From: Planctomycetaceae bacterium
GTDB lineage: Bacteria; Planctomycetota; Planctomycetia; Planctomycetales; Planctomycetaceae
Assembly: GCA_003445035.1 (NCBI GenBank)
Contig: DLVV01000119.1
Coordinates: forward strand, 497 to 21,290
Reading direction: 5' to 3'
DNA: 20,794 nucleotides
The notes under the pieces are model-generated. The model was not told where the DNA came from and ran no database searches. It was given only the letters and a program-made list of their open reading frames with translations. Positions 7,050 to 15,691 of the stretch are shown here, in pieces (position 1 is the stretch's first letter; every line of letters starts with the position of its first letter). The position numbers and the translations under genes are program-made.

Positions 7050-8318
7050 ATGGCGATTGCGAGGTTGATGGTCTCGGGGTTTTTGGCTGGTGTTGTGCTG
7101 ATCAGCGCGGCCGCAAGTCCACTCTCGGCCGGTGACGAGACCTGGCCCCAATGGCGCGGCCCGAACCGCGACGGCAGCGTGAGTAGCGGCACATGGCCCG
7201 ATGATCTTCAGGGGTCGACCCTGGTTCAGCGCTGGCGGGTCGAGCTTCCCCCGAGTTACTCGGGGCCGGTTGTCTCGGCCGATCGCGTGTTCGTTACTTA
7301 CACCCGTGACAAGAAATTTGAAGGGGTTCGTGCCCTGGATCGCCGAAGTGGCAAGCTGGTGTGGAAGGCCGAGTGGGAAGGAGCCATGAAGGTTGCCGGG
7401 CTGGGCACCAGCATGGGGAGTTGGATTCGTGCCACCCCGGCCCTCGACGGCAAACAGCTCTTCGTGGCCGGCATGCCCGATTTGCTTCTCTGCCTGGATC
7501 ACAAAACCGGTACCGAGCGGTGGCGAGCGGATTTCCACGCCCGGTACAAGACTCCGTTGCCCGAACTGGGGTTCGTCAGCTCACCGCTGGTGGTCGGAGA
7601 CGGGGTCTACTCGCAGACCGCCGACTCGTTCGTCAAGGTCGACAAGAAGACCGGAAAGAGCCTGTGGCGGAGCCTGGTCCGTAAGGGGAAGGGCAGCGAG
7701 AAGATGGGCCAGGGGTCGTACTCGTCTCCTGACTTTGCCGTGATCCATGGCCGGCCACAGCTGCTGGTCGCCAATATCGACGCCATCGCGGGAGTCGACC
7801 CCTCCCAGGGGAAAGTGCTCTGGAAGCGAGTGCTCGACAGCTACGACCAGGGATGCATCCTGGCTCCCATCGTTTATGGCAACGGCATTTTCACCAGCAC
7901 GCGGGCCAGCCGGACAGGCCATTTCCCGCTGTCGTACCGCAAGAAGCAGTTCGCCATTTCGGATGGATGGAAGAACAAGCTGATCGTTTACATGTCGTCG
8001 CCGGTCGTCATCGGTGACTTTGTCTACGCGCACCTGAAGAACGGCCGGTTTGCCTGTGTCGATTTGCGGGACGGAAAGATCAACTGGATCTCCAAGGGCA
8101 CGTTCGGCAAGTACTGCAGCATGGTCTGGCGGAAGGACCGCATCCTGGCACTGACCAATGACGGCCGGCTGTTGTTGCTTCACGCCGATCCGAAACGATT
8201 CGTTCTCGCGGATTCGCGCAAGATCTCAACGTCCGAAACCTGGGCTCATCTCGCCATAGCCGGCCAGCACGTTTTCATCCGCGAGCGAAACGCCATCGCC
8301 GCTTACCAATGGAAGTGA
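7050..8318 (+). CDS. Secreted PQQ-binding-like beta-propeller repeat protein
   Basis: This protein has 422 residues. The ATG at 7050 is supported by GGGAGA about 7 bases upstream and by the signal peptide that follows (MAIARLMVSGFLAGVVLISA...LSA). Right after it comes 'WPQWRGPNRDG' (32-42), a signature I associate with the many planctomycete outer-wall propellers. At least five blades show the 'ALDrrtGklvW' pattern of PQQ/pyrrolo-quinoline repeats: 'ALDRRSGKLVW', 'CLDHKTGTERW', 'KVDKKTGKSLW', 'GVDPSQGKVLW' and 'CVDLRDGKINW'. The residues that hold PQQ and calcium in true quinoprotein dehydrogenases are not evident, and there is no heme c motif, so a structural or binding role (as in BamB) is more likely than catalysis. 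It is divergent from the unknown secreted gene and is followed by a GH29-like gene. Confidence 0.85.
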   Translation: MAIARLMVSGFLAGVVLISAAASPLSAGDETWPQWRGPNRDGSVSSGTWPDDLQGSTLVQRWRVELPPSYSGPVVSADRVFVTYTRDKKFEGVRALDRRSGKLVWKAEWEGAMKVAGLGTSMGSWIRATPALDGKQLFVAGMPDLLLCLDHKTGTERWRADFHARYKTPLPELGFVSSPLVVGDGVYSQTADSFVKVDKKTGKSLWRSLVRKGKGSEKMGQGSYSSPDFAVIHGRPQLLVANIDAIAGVDPSQGKVLWKRVLDSYDQGCILAPIVYGNGIFTSTRASRTGHFPLSYRKKQFAISDGWKNKLIVYMSSPVVIGDFVYAHLKNGRFACVDLRDGKINWISKGTFGKYCSMVWRKDRILALTNDGRLLLLHADPKRFVLADSRKISTSETWAHLAIAGQHVFIRERNAIAAYQWK

Positions 8319-8456
8319 CGGGTTAGTCGGGATATCGGTGTCGACCAGGTTCGTCAGGTCCCCTTCCCATATGGATTTGTTTTTCTCGCGGACCTTGGGC
8401 ACCATTTGCCAACCGGCAGTTCCTGACGACCGTGAGGTAGCGAGAGAGGATCACTC

Positions 8457-9677
8457 ATGCAGGTCGTGAAATCTTCAGCCCTCGTGGCCGGCGTGTTGCT
8501 TTCGGTGATTTCGTCCGCCGTTCCGGCCGCGGATGGTACCCCGGACGTCGAATGCCTGGTGGTTGCCGATGCTCACCCGCCGACGCGGACTCCTCCCCCG
8601 GGTGCAGTGGCCAGTGAGAAGACACGCTGGCTCAGGAATTCCGGGTACGGGCTGATGTTCCATTATGAAGTGTTCTCCAAGCACACTCCGGTGTCCTACA
8701 ACAAGGCCGTCGATTCTTTTCAGGTGGTTCGGTTCGCGGATGCGGTTGAGAGCACGAAGGCGAGTTACGTGATCTTCACCGTCGGTCAGCATTGGGGAAA
8801 ATATTGCGCACCGAACACCGCCTACGAACGGCTGCTGGGGGTTGAGCCGGGAATCTGGACCTCGAAGCGGGACCTGATCATGGAGATCGGCAGGGAACTC
8901 AAGCGTCGAGACATCAGGCTGATTCTTTACATGACCGCGCGGGCGCCGATGCGTCACTACAAGATCATCAAGGCCATGGGTGATGCGCTTCCCACCATCA
9001 ACGGGAAGCCGGCCGGTCCCGGAGTGAATACGATGTCTCACCCGCGGAAGGTGAAGGGCTTCCGCCGTAGCGAGAACCAGGCACCTCCGCCGGCGTTTCT
9101 CAGAAACTGGGGAGCCGTGTGTGGTGAGTGGTCCAGGCGTTACGGCCGGCTGGTCTCGGGGTGGTGGTTTGACGGCTACAAGACGGAGATGAAGAACGCC
9201 TATCTGCCGCTGAAACAGCAGAAGCACAACATCGACACGTGGATCACGGCGGTGCGTTCCGGGAATCCGGATGCCGAGTTGGCGTTCAATGCCGGTGCAC
9301 ATCCGATCCTCTCGCTGTGCACACGCGGGAGACTTTGCCCGCACCAGACTTTCACGGCGGGTGAGAACCGTGATTTCTACCAGCGAACCAAGAAGGGGCG
9401 GGGGAAGCTCCTGACCCCTCGGAACTTCCCGGCACCCGATGGGGTGGTCTGGCACTTGCTGTTGCCGATCAGCAAGGGCTGGGGAGCGGGAGTGAAATCG
9501 CGATTTGATGTGGCGACGCTCAAGGACAGGATTGACCAGATCGATTCCCAGGGCGGCGTCGTGACCCTGGATGTTCCGGTTTCCCCCGGCGGTACGATTC
9601 CCCGGGAGGTTCTCGGCGTCCTGAAGGACGTGGGCCGGGATATCGAAAAGCTCAAGGATGGCTCCAGGTCGTTTTGA
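8457..9677 (+). CDS. Secreted alpha-L-fucosidase-like protein (GH29-related)
   Basis: This protein has 406 residues. The ATG at 8457 has AGAGAGGA six bases upstream and starts a signal peptide ending near 'SSAVPAA'. The body follows the GH29 TIM barrel: 'NSGYGLMFHYEVFS' corresponds to 'kFGlfiHwG.yS', then 'ASYVIFTVGQHWGKY', then 'DLIMEIGRELKRRDIRLILYMT', then 'GWWFDGY' with D239 at the position of the catalytic nucleophile. The usual 'KHHDGF' stretch reads 'QHWGKY' here, so the fucose-binding site is changed and true fucosidase activity should not be assumed. At about 385 mature residues only the catalytic domain fits; no carbohydrate-binding module is attached. It lies 138 bp after the PQQ-like gene with its own ribosome-binding site. 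Confidence 0.75.
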   Translation: MQVVKSSALVAGVLLSVISSAVPAADGTPDVECLVVADAHPPTRTPPPGAVASEKTRWLRNSGYGLMFHYEVFSKHTPVSYNKAVDSFQVVRFADAVESTKASYVIFTVGQHWGKYCAPNTAYERLLGVEPGIWTSKRDLIMEIGRELKRRDIRLILYMTARAPMRHYKIIKAMGDALPTINGKPAGPGVNTMSHPRKVKGFRRSENQAPPPAFLRNWGAVCGEWSRRYGRLVSGWWFDGYKTEMKNAYLPLKQQKHNIDTWITAVRSGNPDAELAFNAGAHPILSLCTRGRLCPHQTFTAGENRDFYQRTKKGRGKLLTPRNFPAPDGVVWHLLLPISKGWGAGVKSRFDVATLKDRIDQIDSQGGVVTLDVPVSPGGTIPREVLGVLKDVGRDIEKLKDGSRSF

Positions 9678-9716
9678 TGACGCCAGGAGCCGCGTGACAA
9701 CGGGGTTCCGACCCGG

Positions 9717-10097
9717 CTACTTCTTTGCCTTCAGCGTCTCCGCCTTGGCGAGATCGGCGTTGGCCTTGTCGTATTCACCCTTGTGGCGGTATGCCCCTCC
9801 TCGGCGGCCGTAGGCTTGCCCGTTGTCGGGGTCCAGGCGGATGGCTTCGGTGAAGTCCGCGATGGCATCGTCGTACTTGCACTGATAGGCGTAGGCGAAA
9901 CCTCGCTGCGAATAGGCGGCCGCGTAGTCGGGTTTCAGGTCAATGGCCTGCGAGAAGCAGGAAATCGCGGTGTCCATGTCTCCTTGCGTGAGAAGCTGTT
10001 CACCCCTGTTGAACTGGGTCGCCGCGGGATTTCCGTCACAGCCGACCAGCGGCAGTATCAGCGTGACGACAACCCAAATTGCAGAAAACTCTCGCAT
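9717..10097 (-). CDS. Small TPR-repeat lipoprotein
   Basis: This protein has 126 residues. A short hydrophobic signal ends in the lipobox LVGC (17-20), so Cys20 should be lipidated and the protein tethered to a membrane. Three tetratricopeptide repeats fill the rest (about 25-57, 58-91 and 92-126), each with the W/Y-x-x-x-G, A-x-x-x-[YF] and terminal Pro or Asp-Pro pattern, for example 'YDDAIADFTEAIRLDPD'. TPR solenoids bind partner peptides; the partner is unknown. The start lies 46 bp after the lepA stop on the same strand, so read-through from lepA is likely. It faces the GH29-like gene tail to tail across 39 bp. Confidence 0.85.
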   Translation of the reverse strand: MREFSAIWVVVTLILPLVGCDGNPAATQFNRGEQLLTQGDMDTAISCFSQAIDLKPDYAAAYSQRGFAYAYQCKYDDAIADFTEAIRLDPDNGQAYGRRGGAYRHKGEYDKANADLAKAETLKAKK

Positions 10098-10143
10098 CGT
10101 GTTTCTGCCCTGCTGGAAGTCGTTCGGCGGCCGGTTGCCCGAA

Positions 10144-11940
10144 TCAGTCTCGGTCGGCGCGAAGTACCGAGACGAAGGCCTTCTGGGGAATATTGACCTG
10201 GCCGAACTGTTTCATCTTGGCCTTGCCCTTCTTCTGCTTGTCCAGAAGCTTGTTCTTCCGCGTGACGTCGCCACCGTAGAGCTTCGCGGTCACGTCCTTG
10301 CGGTATGGTTGAATTGTCGATCGGGAAATGATGGTCCCGCCGATGGCTCCCTGGATGGGGATCTTGAACTGGTGGCGGGGAATCGCTTCAGCAAGTTGTT
10401 CGCAGTAGTGCACCGCCCGGAATCTCGCTTTGTCGCGGTGCACCAGGTAGGAGAGCGTGTCAACGGGCTCCTTGTTGACCAGGATGTCGACTTTCACGAC
10501 GTCGGTGGCTCTGTATTCGATCGGAACGTAGTCGAACGACCCGTAACCTCGCGTGATGGTCTTGAGCTTGCCGTAGAAATCAAAGAGGACCTCTCCGAGC
10601 GGCATCTCGCTGATCAACTCGATTCGAGACGCCGAGAGATAGTTCATCGTCTGGCTTTCGGAGCGATGTTCCCGGCACAGTTCCATGACAGGGCCGACGT
10701 ATTCTTCGGGTGTCAGAATTGACGCTTTGATGTACGGCTCGGAAACCGATTCGATCTCGGCAGGATTGGGCCAGTAGGTGGGGTTATCGACGTCGATCGT
10801 CTTTCCGTCCTTCAGGGTCACCTTGTACTTGACTGACGGGGCCGAGATGACAAGGCCGATGTCAAACTCGCGCTGCAATCTCTCCTGGATCACATCCAGG
10901 TGAAGAAGGCCGAGAAATCCGCAGCGAAACCCGAAGCCCAGGGCGGCCGAACTGTCTTTTTCGTAGGTGAGAGCCGCGTCGTTGATCGCCAGCTTGTCCA
11001 GGGCCTTGGTGAGGTCCTGGTACTCGGCCGTGTTCATCGGATAGATCGAGGAAAAGACGACCTGCTTGGCTTCCTGGTAGCCGGGCACTGGCTCTTCGGC
11101 CGGGCGATCCAGTTGTGTGATTGTGTCACCGATCTCGATGTCCCGGACACTCTTGACTCCGGCGACGATGTAACCGACTTCCCCCGCGACGAGCTGATCC
11201 CTGGGGGTCGTGGTCACCTGGTTATAGCCCAATTCCTCCACCGTGTAGTCACGTCCGGAGTGCATGAAATGGACCGTGTCGCGAGTGGCCAGTGTTCCAT
11301 CCATGACACGGCACTGGAGAATCACACCCCGATAGGAGTCGAAATGGGCGTCGAAGACCAGCGCTTTCAGCGGCGCGTCCGGGTCACCGGTCGGGCATGG
11401 CAAGTTCTCGACGATGCCGGCCAGCACGTCTTCAATTCCCTCTCCCGTCTTCGCGGAAACCGGGATCGCCTCAAAGGGATCGAGCCCCAGGTCGGCATCG
11501 ATCTCCTCGCGAGCCCGGTCAACATCCGCGGCCGGGAGATCGATCTTGTTGATCACTGGCAGGAGCTCGAGGTCGTTCTCCATGGCCAGGTAGAGATTGG
11601 CGACCGTCTGGGCCTCGACCCCCTGTGAAGCATCCACAATGATCAACGCACCGTCACAGGCCATCAGTGAACGTCGCACTTCGTGGGAAAAATCGACGTG
11701 TCCGGGCGTGTCGATCAGGTTCAGTTGATAGTCGTTTCCGTCCGGAGCATGGTAGGAGAGCGTGATCGAATTGCTCTTGATGGTGATTCCCCGTTCACGC
11801 TCGATGTCCATTTTGTCGAGCAGTTGATCGCGAAACTCGCGCTGCGTAACGCCGCCGCAGGCTTGGATGAGTCGATCGGCCAGCGTCGATTTGCCGTGAT
11901 CGATGTGGGCGATGATGCAGAAATTTCGGACGAGTTTCAT
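10144..11940 (-). CDS. lepA: Elongation factor 4 (LepA), ribosomal back-translocase GTPase
   Basis: The 598-residue length matches the family (E. coli LepA has 599). The frame is open 51 codons upstream, but the family start 'MKLVRNFCIIAHIDHGKST' fixes the ATG at 11940. GTPase motifs are all present: G1 AHIDHGKST (11-19), the switch region 'RERGITIKS', G3 DTPGH (77-81), G4 NKID (131-134) and G5 'SAKTG'. The EF-G-like domains follow ('SALGFGFRCGFLGLLH'). The LepA-specific C-terminal domain ends the protein, with 'AKLYGGDVTRKNKLLDKQKK', which contacts the tRNA and peptidyl-transferase centre. LepA binds ribosomes in the cytoplasm and acts on stalled or mis-translocated complexes or in initiation and assembly. 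The TPR lipoprotein lies downstream. It is the only housekeeping gene here. Confidence 0.98.
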   Translation of the reverse strand: MKLVRNFCIIAHIDHGKSTLADRLIQACGGVTQREFRDQLLDKMDIERERGITIKSNSITLSYHAPDGNDYQLNLIDTPGHVDFSHEVRRSLMACDGALIIVDASQGVEAQTVANLYLAMENDLELLPVINKIDLPAADVDRAREEIDADLGLDPFEAIPVSAKTGEGIEDVLAGIVENLPCPTGDPDAPLKALVFDAHFDSYRGVILQCRVMDGTLATRDTVHFMHSGRDYTVEELGYNQVTTTPRDQLVAGEVGYIVAGVKSVRDIEIGDTITQLDRPAEEPVPGYQEAKQVVFSSIYPMNTAEYQDLTKALDKLAINDAALTYEKDSSAALGFGFRCGFLGLLHLDVIQERLQREFDIGLVISAPSVKYKVTLKDGKTIDVDNPTYWPNPAEIESVSEPYIKASILTPEEYVGPVMELCREHRSESQTMNYLSASRIELISEMPLGEVLFDFYGKLKTITRGYGSFDYVPIEYRATDVVKVDILVNKEPVDTLSYLVHRDKARFRAVHYCEQLAEAIPRHQFKIPIQGAIGGTIISRSTIQPYRKDVTAKLYGGDVTRKNKLLDKQKKGKAKMKQFGQVNIPQKAFVSVLRADRD

Positions 11941-12464
11941 GAGGACGCATCTTGCAGTCAGGGTGCTGCGACTTCGACCAGGGGCAGGCGAGAGATGACG
12001 GGCGGAGTTGAGTGGCAGGAATGCCGTGCCTTGCCACGGACTGGTCGCGGGTTTTCCTTCACGAGACGGATTGCCGCTAAATGGAGCTGGCAAATGGCGA
12101 TACGCCAGGAACCGGGGAGGCTACCATACTGGAGGTTGCGGCGAACTCGAAGCCCCATCTCGGGGATCTTCCTACCGTACCCGGAAAATGGGGCAGAAAC
12201 AGTTCGTGATCAGTCCTGAGCTGTTTCCGAAGCGTTGAGTTCCAGCTTCTTCAGGAAGTGACGGTTGTGCCGAGCCGATCGACGTCGGGAGAGTGGAAAT
12301 GAAGTTGGCAGACCCACTCCAGGCGTCACTCTGCCTGGTGCTGAATCGGGCCGTGCCGGCCTCGTGGGCGTTCCATGCTGGAGTTGACCAACTCGATGCG
12401 GAATGTCGCCGATTAAGCGAAGATGGTTAGACTATCCCCTGCCCTGGCTCCACGAGACATGTTC
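11941..12464. other. 524-bp divergent intergenic region, no gene supported
   Basis: This gap separates the lepA start (minus) from the LamG/propeller start (plus) and must hold promoters for both. One hairpin stands out at 12149-12171: GAAG-CCCC, loop ATCTC, GGGG-(AT bulge)-CTTC. A 43-codon ATG frame at 12299-12430 has a GGGAGAG a few bases upstream but an undistinguished product, so it is not called. No tRNA, repeat array or mobile-element end is seen. Confidence 0.5.
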
Positions 12465-14159
12465 ATGACAGTTCTTCGTTCTCTGGCCGTCGTCTTCGGC
12501 CTCCTTCTGATTCCGTCCCATCCGCTCGCCGCTGATGATGGTCCGATTGCCCACTGGAAACTGGCTGAAGATGGGCAGGACAGTTCCGGCAATGGGAACC
12601 ACGCGATCAACCACGGGGTCCGTTTCGGTGACGATCGAACGGCACAGTTCAACGGGATTGATGCCTGGTTGGAGATCCCTTCAAGCAAGTCCCTGAAACT
12701 GGGGGCCGGAGATTTTTCGGTTTCCGCCTGGATCCACACCGCCTCGGAACTCGACGATGTGCTGGGCGACGTGATGACCTGTTACGACCCGGCGACCCGT
12801 ACCGGTTTCACGATCAGCCTGATGAACTACGCGGGGGTGACTTCGGCGCAGTCAAACTGGAGAAACGTCCTGTTTGGCATCGACGCCGGGCACGTGGACT
12901 CCGCCTGGACAGATCGGGGCCGCCCGGGTCAGAACCGGTACGTCAAATCCCTGGTCGTTTTCGACGGGAATCTGTACGCGGCCACGTGGGAGCCGGGCGC
13001 CGCCGCAGTTGGTCATGTCTACCGGTACAAGGGCGGAACGCGGTGGGTCGACTGCGGTAGCCCTGACACAGCCAACGCGATCACGGGCATGGCCGTTTAC
13101 AAGGGCAGGCTCTACGCCGGGTCGGAAACCTACAGTGGGGGGGGATCGTCGCTGCCGCTCTCACCGAACAAATCACACGGTGGCAGTGTCTTCCGCTACG
13201 AGGGTGGCAAGCGGTGGTCCGACTGCGGCAAGATTGCCGACGTGCGAAGCGTCAGCGGACTGGCCGTCTTCAAGGGAAAGCTCTACGCGGGCACAGGCAC
13301 GAGCAGTGCCTGGCGGAACGAGGCCAACGGCGGCGGTTTCGAAGAAAAACCGCGGACCCGGGGCATGTACCGCTACGACGGCGATGGGCGGTGGACATCC
13401 TGTGGATGCCCGGGATTACGGGTCGTGCATCTCAGCGTCCACAACGGGCATCTCTACGGGCTCAGTTACGATGGTGGCGGCTTCTTCCGTTACGAGGGGG
13501 GCACGAAGTGGACTCGTCTCGGCCCGGTGACCGACACGACCCAGATTTACGGCACGGCCATTTACGAGGGAAGCCTCTTCGCCGGAACCTGGCCCACCGG
13601 GTCGGTCTTTCGTTACGCCGGTCCCCAGAAATGGGTTCACGCCGGTCGGCTGGGCAAGGAGAAGGAAGTGATGGGTATGGCCGTTTACAACGGCAAGCTC
13701 TACGCAGGCACACTGCCATTTGCCGACGTCTATCGCTACGACGGCGGCAGCAGGTGGACCACGACCGGACGACTCGACAACACCCCGGACGTGCGATATC
13801 GCCGGGCCTGGTCGATGGCCGTCTTCGAAGGCAAGCTCTTCTGCGGCGTCCTTCCTTCCGGACACGTGCTGTCGCTTGAGGCCGGCAAGAGTGTCACTTA
13901 TGACCGGGCACTGTCATCCGGTTGGCACCACCTGGCCGCGATCCGGAAGGGCAACCGGCTGCGGTTGTCCATCGACGGCAAACGGGTGGCCGAAAGTTCT
14001 CGTTTTGACCCGGCGGCCTTCAACCTGTCGACGAAGGGGCCGCTGAAGATCGGCCTCGGACAGCACGATTTCTTCAATGGCAAGATGAAGGACGTGAGAA
14101 TCTACCGTCGGGCCCTGTCGCGAGGCGAGATCAACGACGTGCGGCGAGCGGGCCGCTGA
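12465..14159 (+). CDS. Secreted LamG-like jelly-roll protein with an inserted seven-repeat beta-propeller
   Basis: This protein has about 564 residues. The ATG at 12465 starts a signal peptide (MTVLRSLAVVFGLLLIPSHPLA); ATGs at 12459 and 12423 are in frame. Residues about 26-140 are the first half of a LamG/concanavalin-like domain ('PIAHWKLAEDGQDSSGNGNHA', 'AQFNGIDAWLEIP', 'DFSVSAWI'). The second half comes only at about 476-564 ('SSGWHHLAAIRKGNRLRLSIDG' and 'FFNGKMKDVRIYRRALSRGEI'). Between them are seven repeats starting near 161, 208, 265, 322, 363, 404 and 450, with consensus 'slaVykGkLYAGt...G.vyRYeGg.rWtdcG'. The propeller therefore sits inside a loop of the jelly roll. LamG domains bind glycans or proteins and no catalytic motif is visible, so an extracellular binding role is inferred. 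I believe similar proteins occur in other planctomycetes, uncharacterised. Confidence 0.8.
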   Translation: MTVLRSLAVVFGLLLIPSHPLAADDGPIAHWKLAEDGQDSSGNGNHAINHGVRFGDDRTAQFNGIDAWLEIPSSKSLKLGAGDFSVSAWIHTASELDDVLGDVMTCYDPATRTGFTISLMNYAGVTSAQSNWRNVLFGIDAGHVDSAWTDRGRPGQNRYVKSLVVFDGNLYAATWEPGAAAVGHVYRYKGGTRWVDCGSPDTANAITGMAVYKGRLYAGSETYSGGGSSLPLSPNKSHGGSVFRYEGGKRWSDCGKIADVRSVSGLAVFKGKLYAGTGTSSAWRNEANGGGFEEKPRTRGMYRYDGDGRWTSCGCPGLRVVHLSVHNGHLYGLSYDGGGFFRYEGGTKWTRLGPVTDTTQIYGTAIYEGSLFAGTWPTGSVFRYAGPQKWVHAGRLGKEKEVMGMAVYNGKLYAGTLPFADVYRYDGGSRWTTTGRLDNTPDVRYRRAWSMAVFEGKLFCGVLPSGHVLSLEAGKSVTYDRALSSGWHHLAAIRKGNRLRLSIDGKRVAESSRFDPAAFNLSTKGPLKIGLGQHDFFNGKMKDVRIYRRALSRGEINDVRRAGR

Positions 14160-14288
14160 CTGTGAGCAGACTTCAACTCCGCAAATGGGATTTTGGTGGG
14201 CAGACGTAGAGCGTTCCGCTTCCTCGTGTCCGTCGTGTGAGCATCGCGACGGGAAGCCAGGAATCCGACCACTGCCAACGAGCCAGCG

Positions 14289-15605
14289 ATGACAGTACCG
14301 GAACAACGAGATCGTCGATGGCCCCTCTGGAAAAAGCTGGCGGTCTCGGTGGCCACGCTGCTGATCAGCTACGCCGTGGCGGAAGCGGTTCTGACCGCGC
14401 TGTACATCCGGGGAGACATTGAACCGCAGGCGATCTGGGTTCACGACATCAAGGGACGACGCTCGGCCGTCGAATTCGATCCGGTGCTTGGGTATCGCCT
14501 GGATACCGAACCCACGCGAATGATGATCATCAGTTCCAATGGCACGATCGAATCGGTCGGTGTCTTTCGGGGCAACAACGTTGGTGCACCCGATGAGGAC
14601 GACTTTTCGCCTCGGCGTGGGGATGACAACCGAAAGCGGTACGTCGTCTTCGGAGATTCGTTCAGCTCGGGCCTCTACATGGAACGGAACTGGCCGGAGG
14701 TAGCAGAGACACTTTCGGAGCAACAAGGCTCGCGCGTCGAACTCCTGAATTTCTCGATCGACGGTGGTGGCCTGGCCAACTGGCACCGGGTCCTGACCGA
14801 GATCATCGTTGCCGACGATTACGAGATCGACGGTGTCATCTTCGCCGTGTTCGGAAGTGACCTGAGCCGTCCGTTGACGTTCTGGGACCAGGTGGTTCCC
14901 GGAAACAACCAATCGATGCTGCTGGGGCGACTGGCACCCTCCAGGCCCGAGAGTCAGCCCGACCCCCGTCCGCCGTCATCGGTTGGGCGTGATCGTCTGA
15001 AGCCGTTGGAGACCTGGCAAACGGTCTCACCCCAGATCTTCGACCAGTATCTTTCCGGTGATCGTCGTCCGTCGGTGTCGCGGCCTTTTCGCTACTACCT
15101 GGCTGCGAAATGTCGTGCCGTATTCGACGGCTTCATGAGACGACCCGACGAGTCTCGGCTGTTGCTCGAGAGCTTGCAGTATTTTCCCGATGCCGAACTG
15201 TTCTTTTTTGATCGTCGGCAGATGGTCGCCCAGGTCGAGCAGGCATTGCAGAAGAAGCAGGTTCCGGCACTGGTGGTGCACATTCCCTACCGCGAAGTCC
15301 TGTTGACCCGTGCGGGGGCCGGATCCGAAACGGCGGCGTTCTACCTCGAATCGGTGGGTGAGTTCTGGGAGGCCCAGGCGTTTGCCAGGCTGATCCAGGC
15401 GGATTACGTTGATGGAGCCGAGGCGTTCAAGGGCTGCGGTGTCGAGGAGATTCGGGCTTGCTGGTTGCCTCTCGACGGACACTGGAACCAGGCGGGTGCC
15501 GAGCGTTTCGCCGAGTTCGTGGTGCCCGTTCTGCAGAAGTGGTCCGAACGCCAGGCCCGCAAAACCGCCGGTTCCGGGCGTCGGACGGGAGTTGACTCCA
15601 GGTGA
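14289..15605 (+). CDS. Membrane-anchored SGNH/GDSL-like hydrolase
   Basis: This protein has 438 residues. After a basic N-terminus, one hydrophobic segment (about 17-40, 'LAVSVATLLISYAVAEAVLTALYI') should anchor the protein with its domain outside the membrane. The SGNH blocks are present: GDSF (122-125, nucleophile S124), 'NFSIDGGGLANW' as the Gly block, and a C-terminal 'LDGHWNQAG' with D396/H398 as the catalytic acid and base. The usual GxND block is not clear; 'FAVFGSDL' lies near its place. SGNH enzymes are esterases or acetyl-transferases; the DGHWN ending resembles those acting on cell-surface polysaccharides such as AlgX. The substrate is unknown. Its stop overlaps a GTG that reads into the next gene, but the better start there is 86 bp on. 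Confidence 0.75.
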   Translation: MTVPEQRDRRWPLWKKLAVSVATLLISYAVAEAVLTALYIRGDIEPQAIWVHDIKGRRSAVEFDPVLGYRLDTEPTRMMIISSNGTIESVGVFRGNNVGAPDEDDFSPRRGDDNRKRYVVFGDSFSSGLYMERNWPEVAETLSEQQGSRVELLNFSIDGGGLANWHRVLTEIIVADDYEIDGVIFAVFGSDLSRPLTFWDQVVPGNNQSMLLGRLAPSRPESQPDPRPPSSVGRDRLKPLETWQTVSPQIFDQYLSGDRRPSVSRPFRYYLAAKCRAVFDGFMRRPDESRLLLESLQYFPDAELFFFDRRQMVAQVEQALQKKQVPALVVHIPYREVLLTRAGAGSETAAFYLESVGEFWEAQAFARLIQADYVDGAEAFKGCGVEEIRACWLPLDGHWNQAGAERFAEFVVPVLQKWSERQARKTAGSGRRTGVDSR

Positions 15606-15691
15606 AATCCAACGAACCGACACCGGCGGCCCGAATGACCCGTGATGCCAGGGACCCGTCCGAACCGTCCCGTTGCCAGCGAGGCGAGGAG

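Noticed and set aside
7050..8318. Quinoprotein alcohol dehydrogenase
   Set aside because: Only the repeat pattern matches; the PQQ/calcium ligands and heme motif of true dehydrogenases are not seen.
8365..8385. CCATATGG palindrome followed by a T-rich stretch after the PQQ-like gene
   Set aside because: The palindrome has no loop and cannot form a stable terminator stem.
9678..9716. CGGG...CCCG hairpin between the convergent GH29-like and TPR genes
   Set aside because: The stem is only 4 bp with no U-run on either strand.
12299..12430. Small ATG frame (43 codons) with a GGGAGAG upstream
   Set aside because: The product has no signal, repeat or recognisable motif and ends inside the leader of the LamG gene; chance is as likely.
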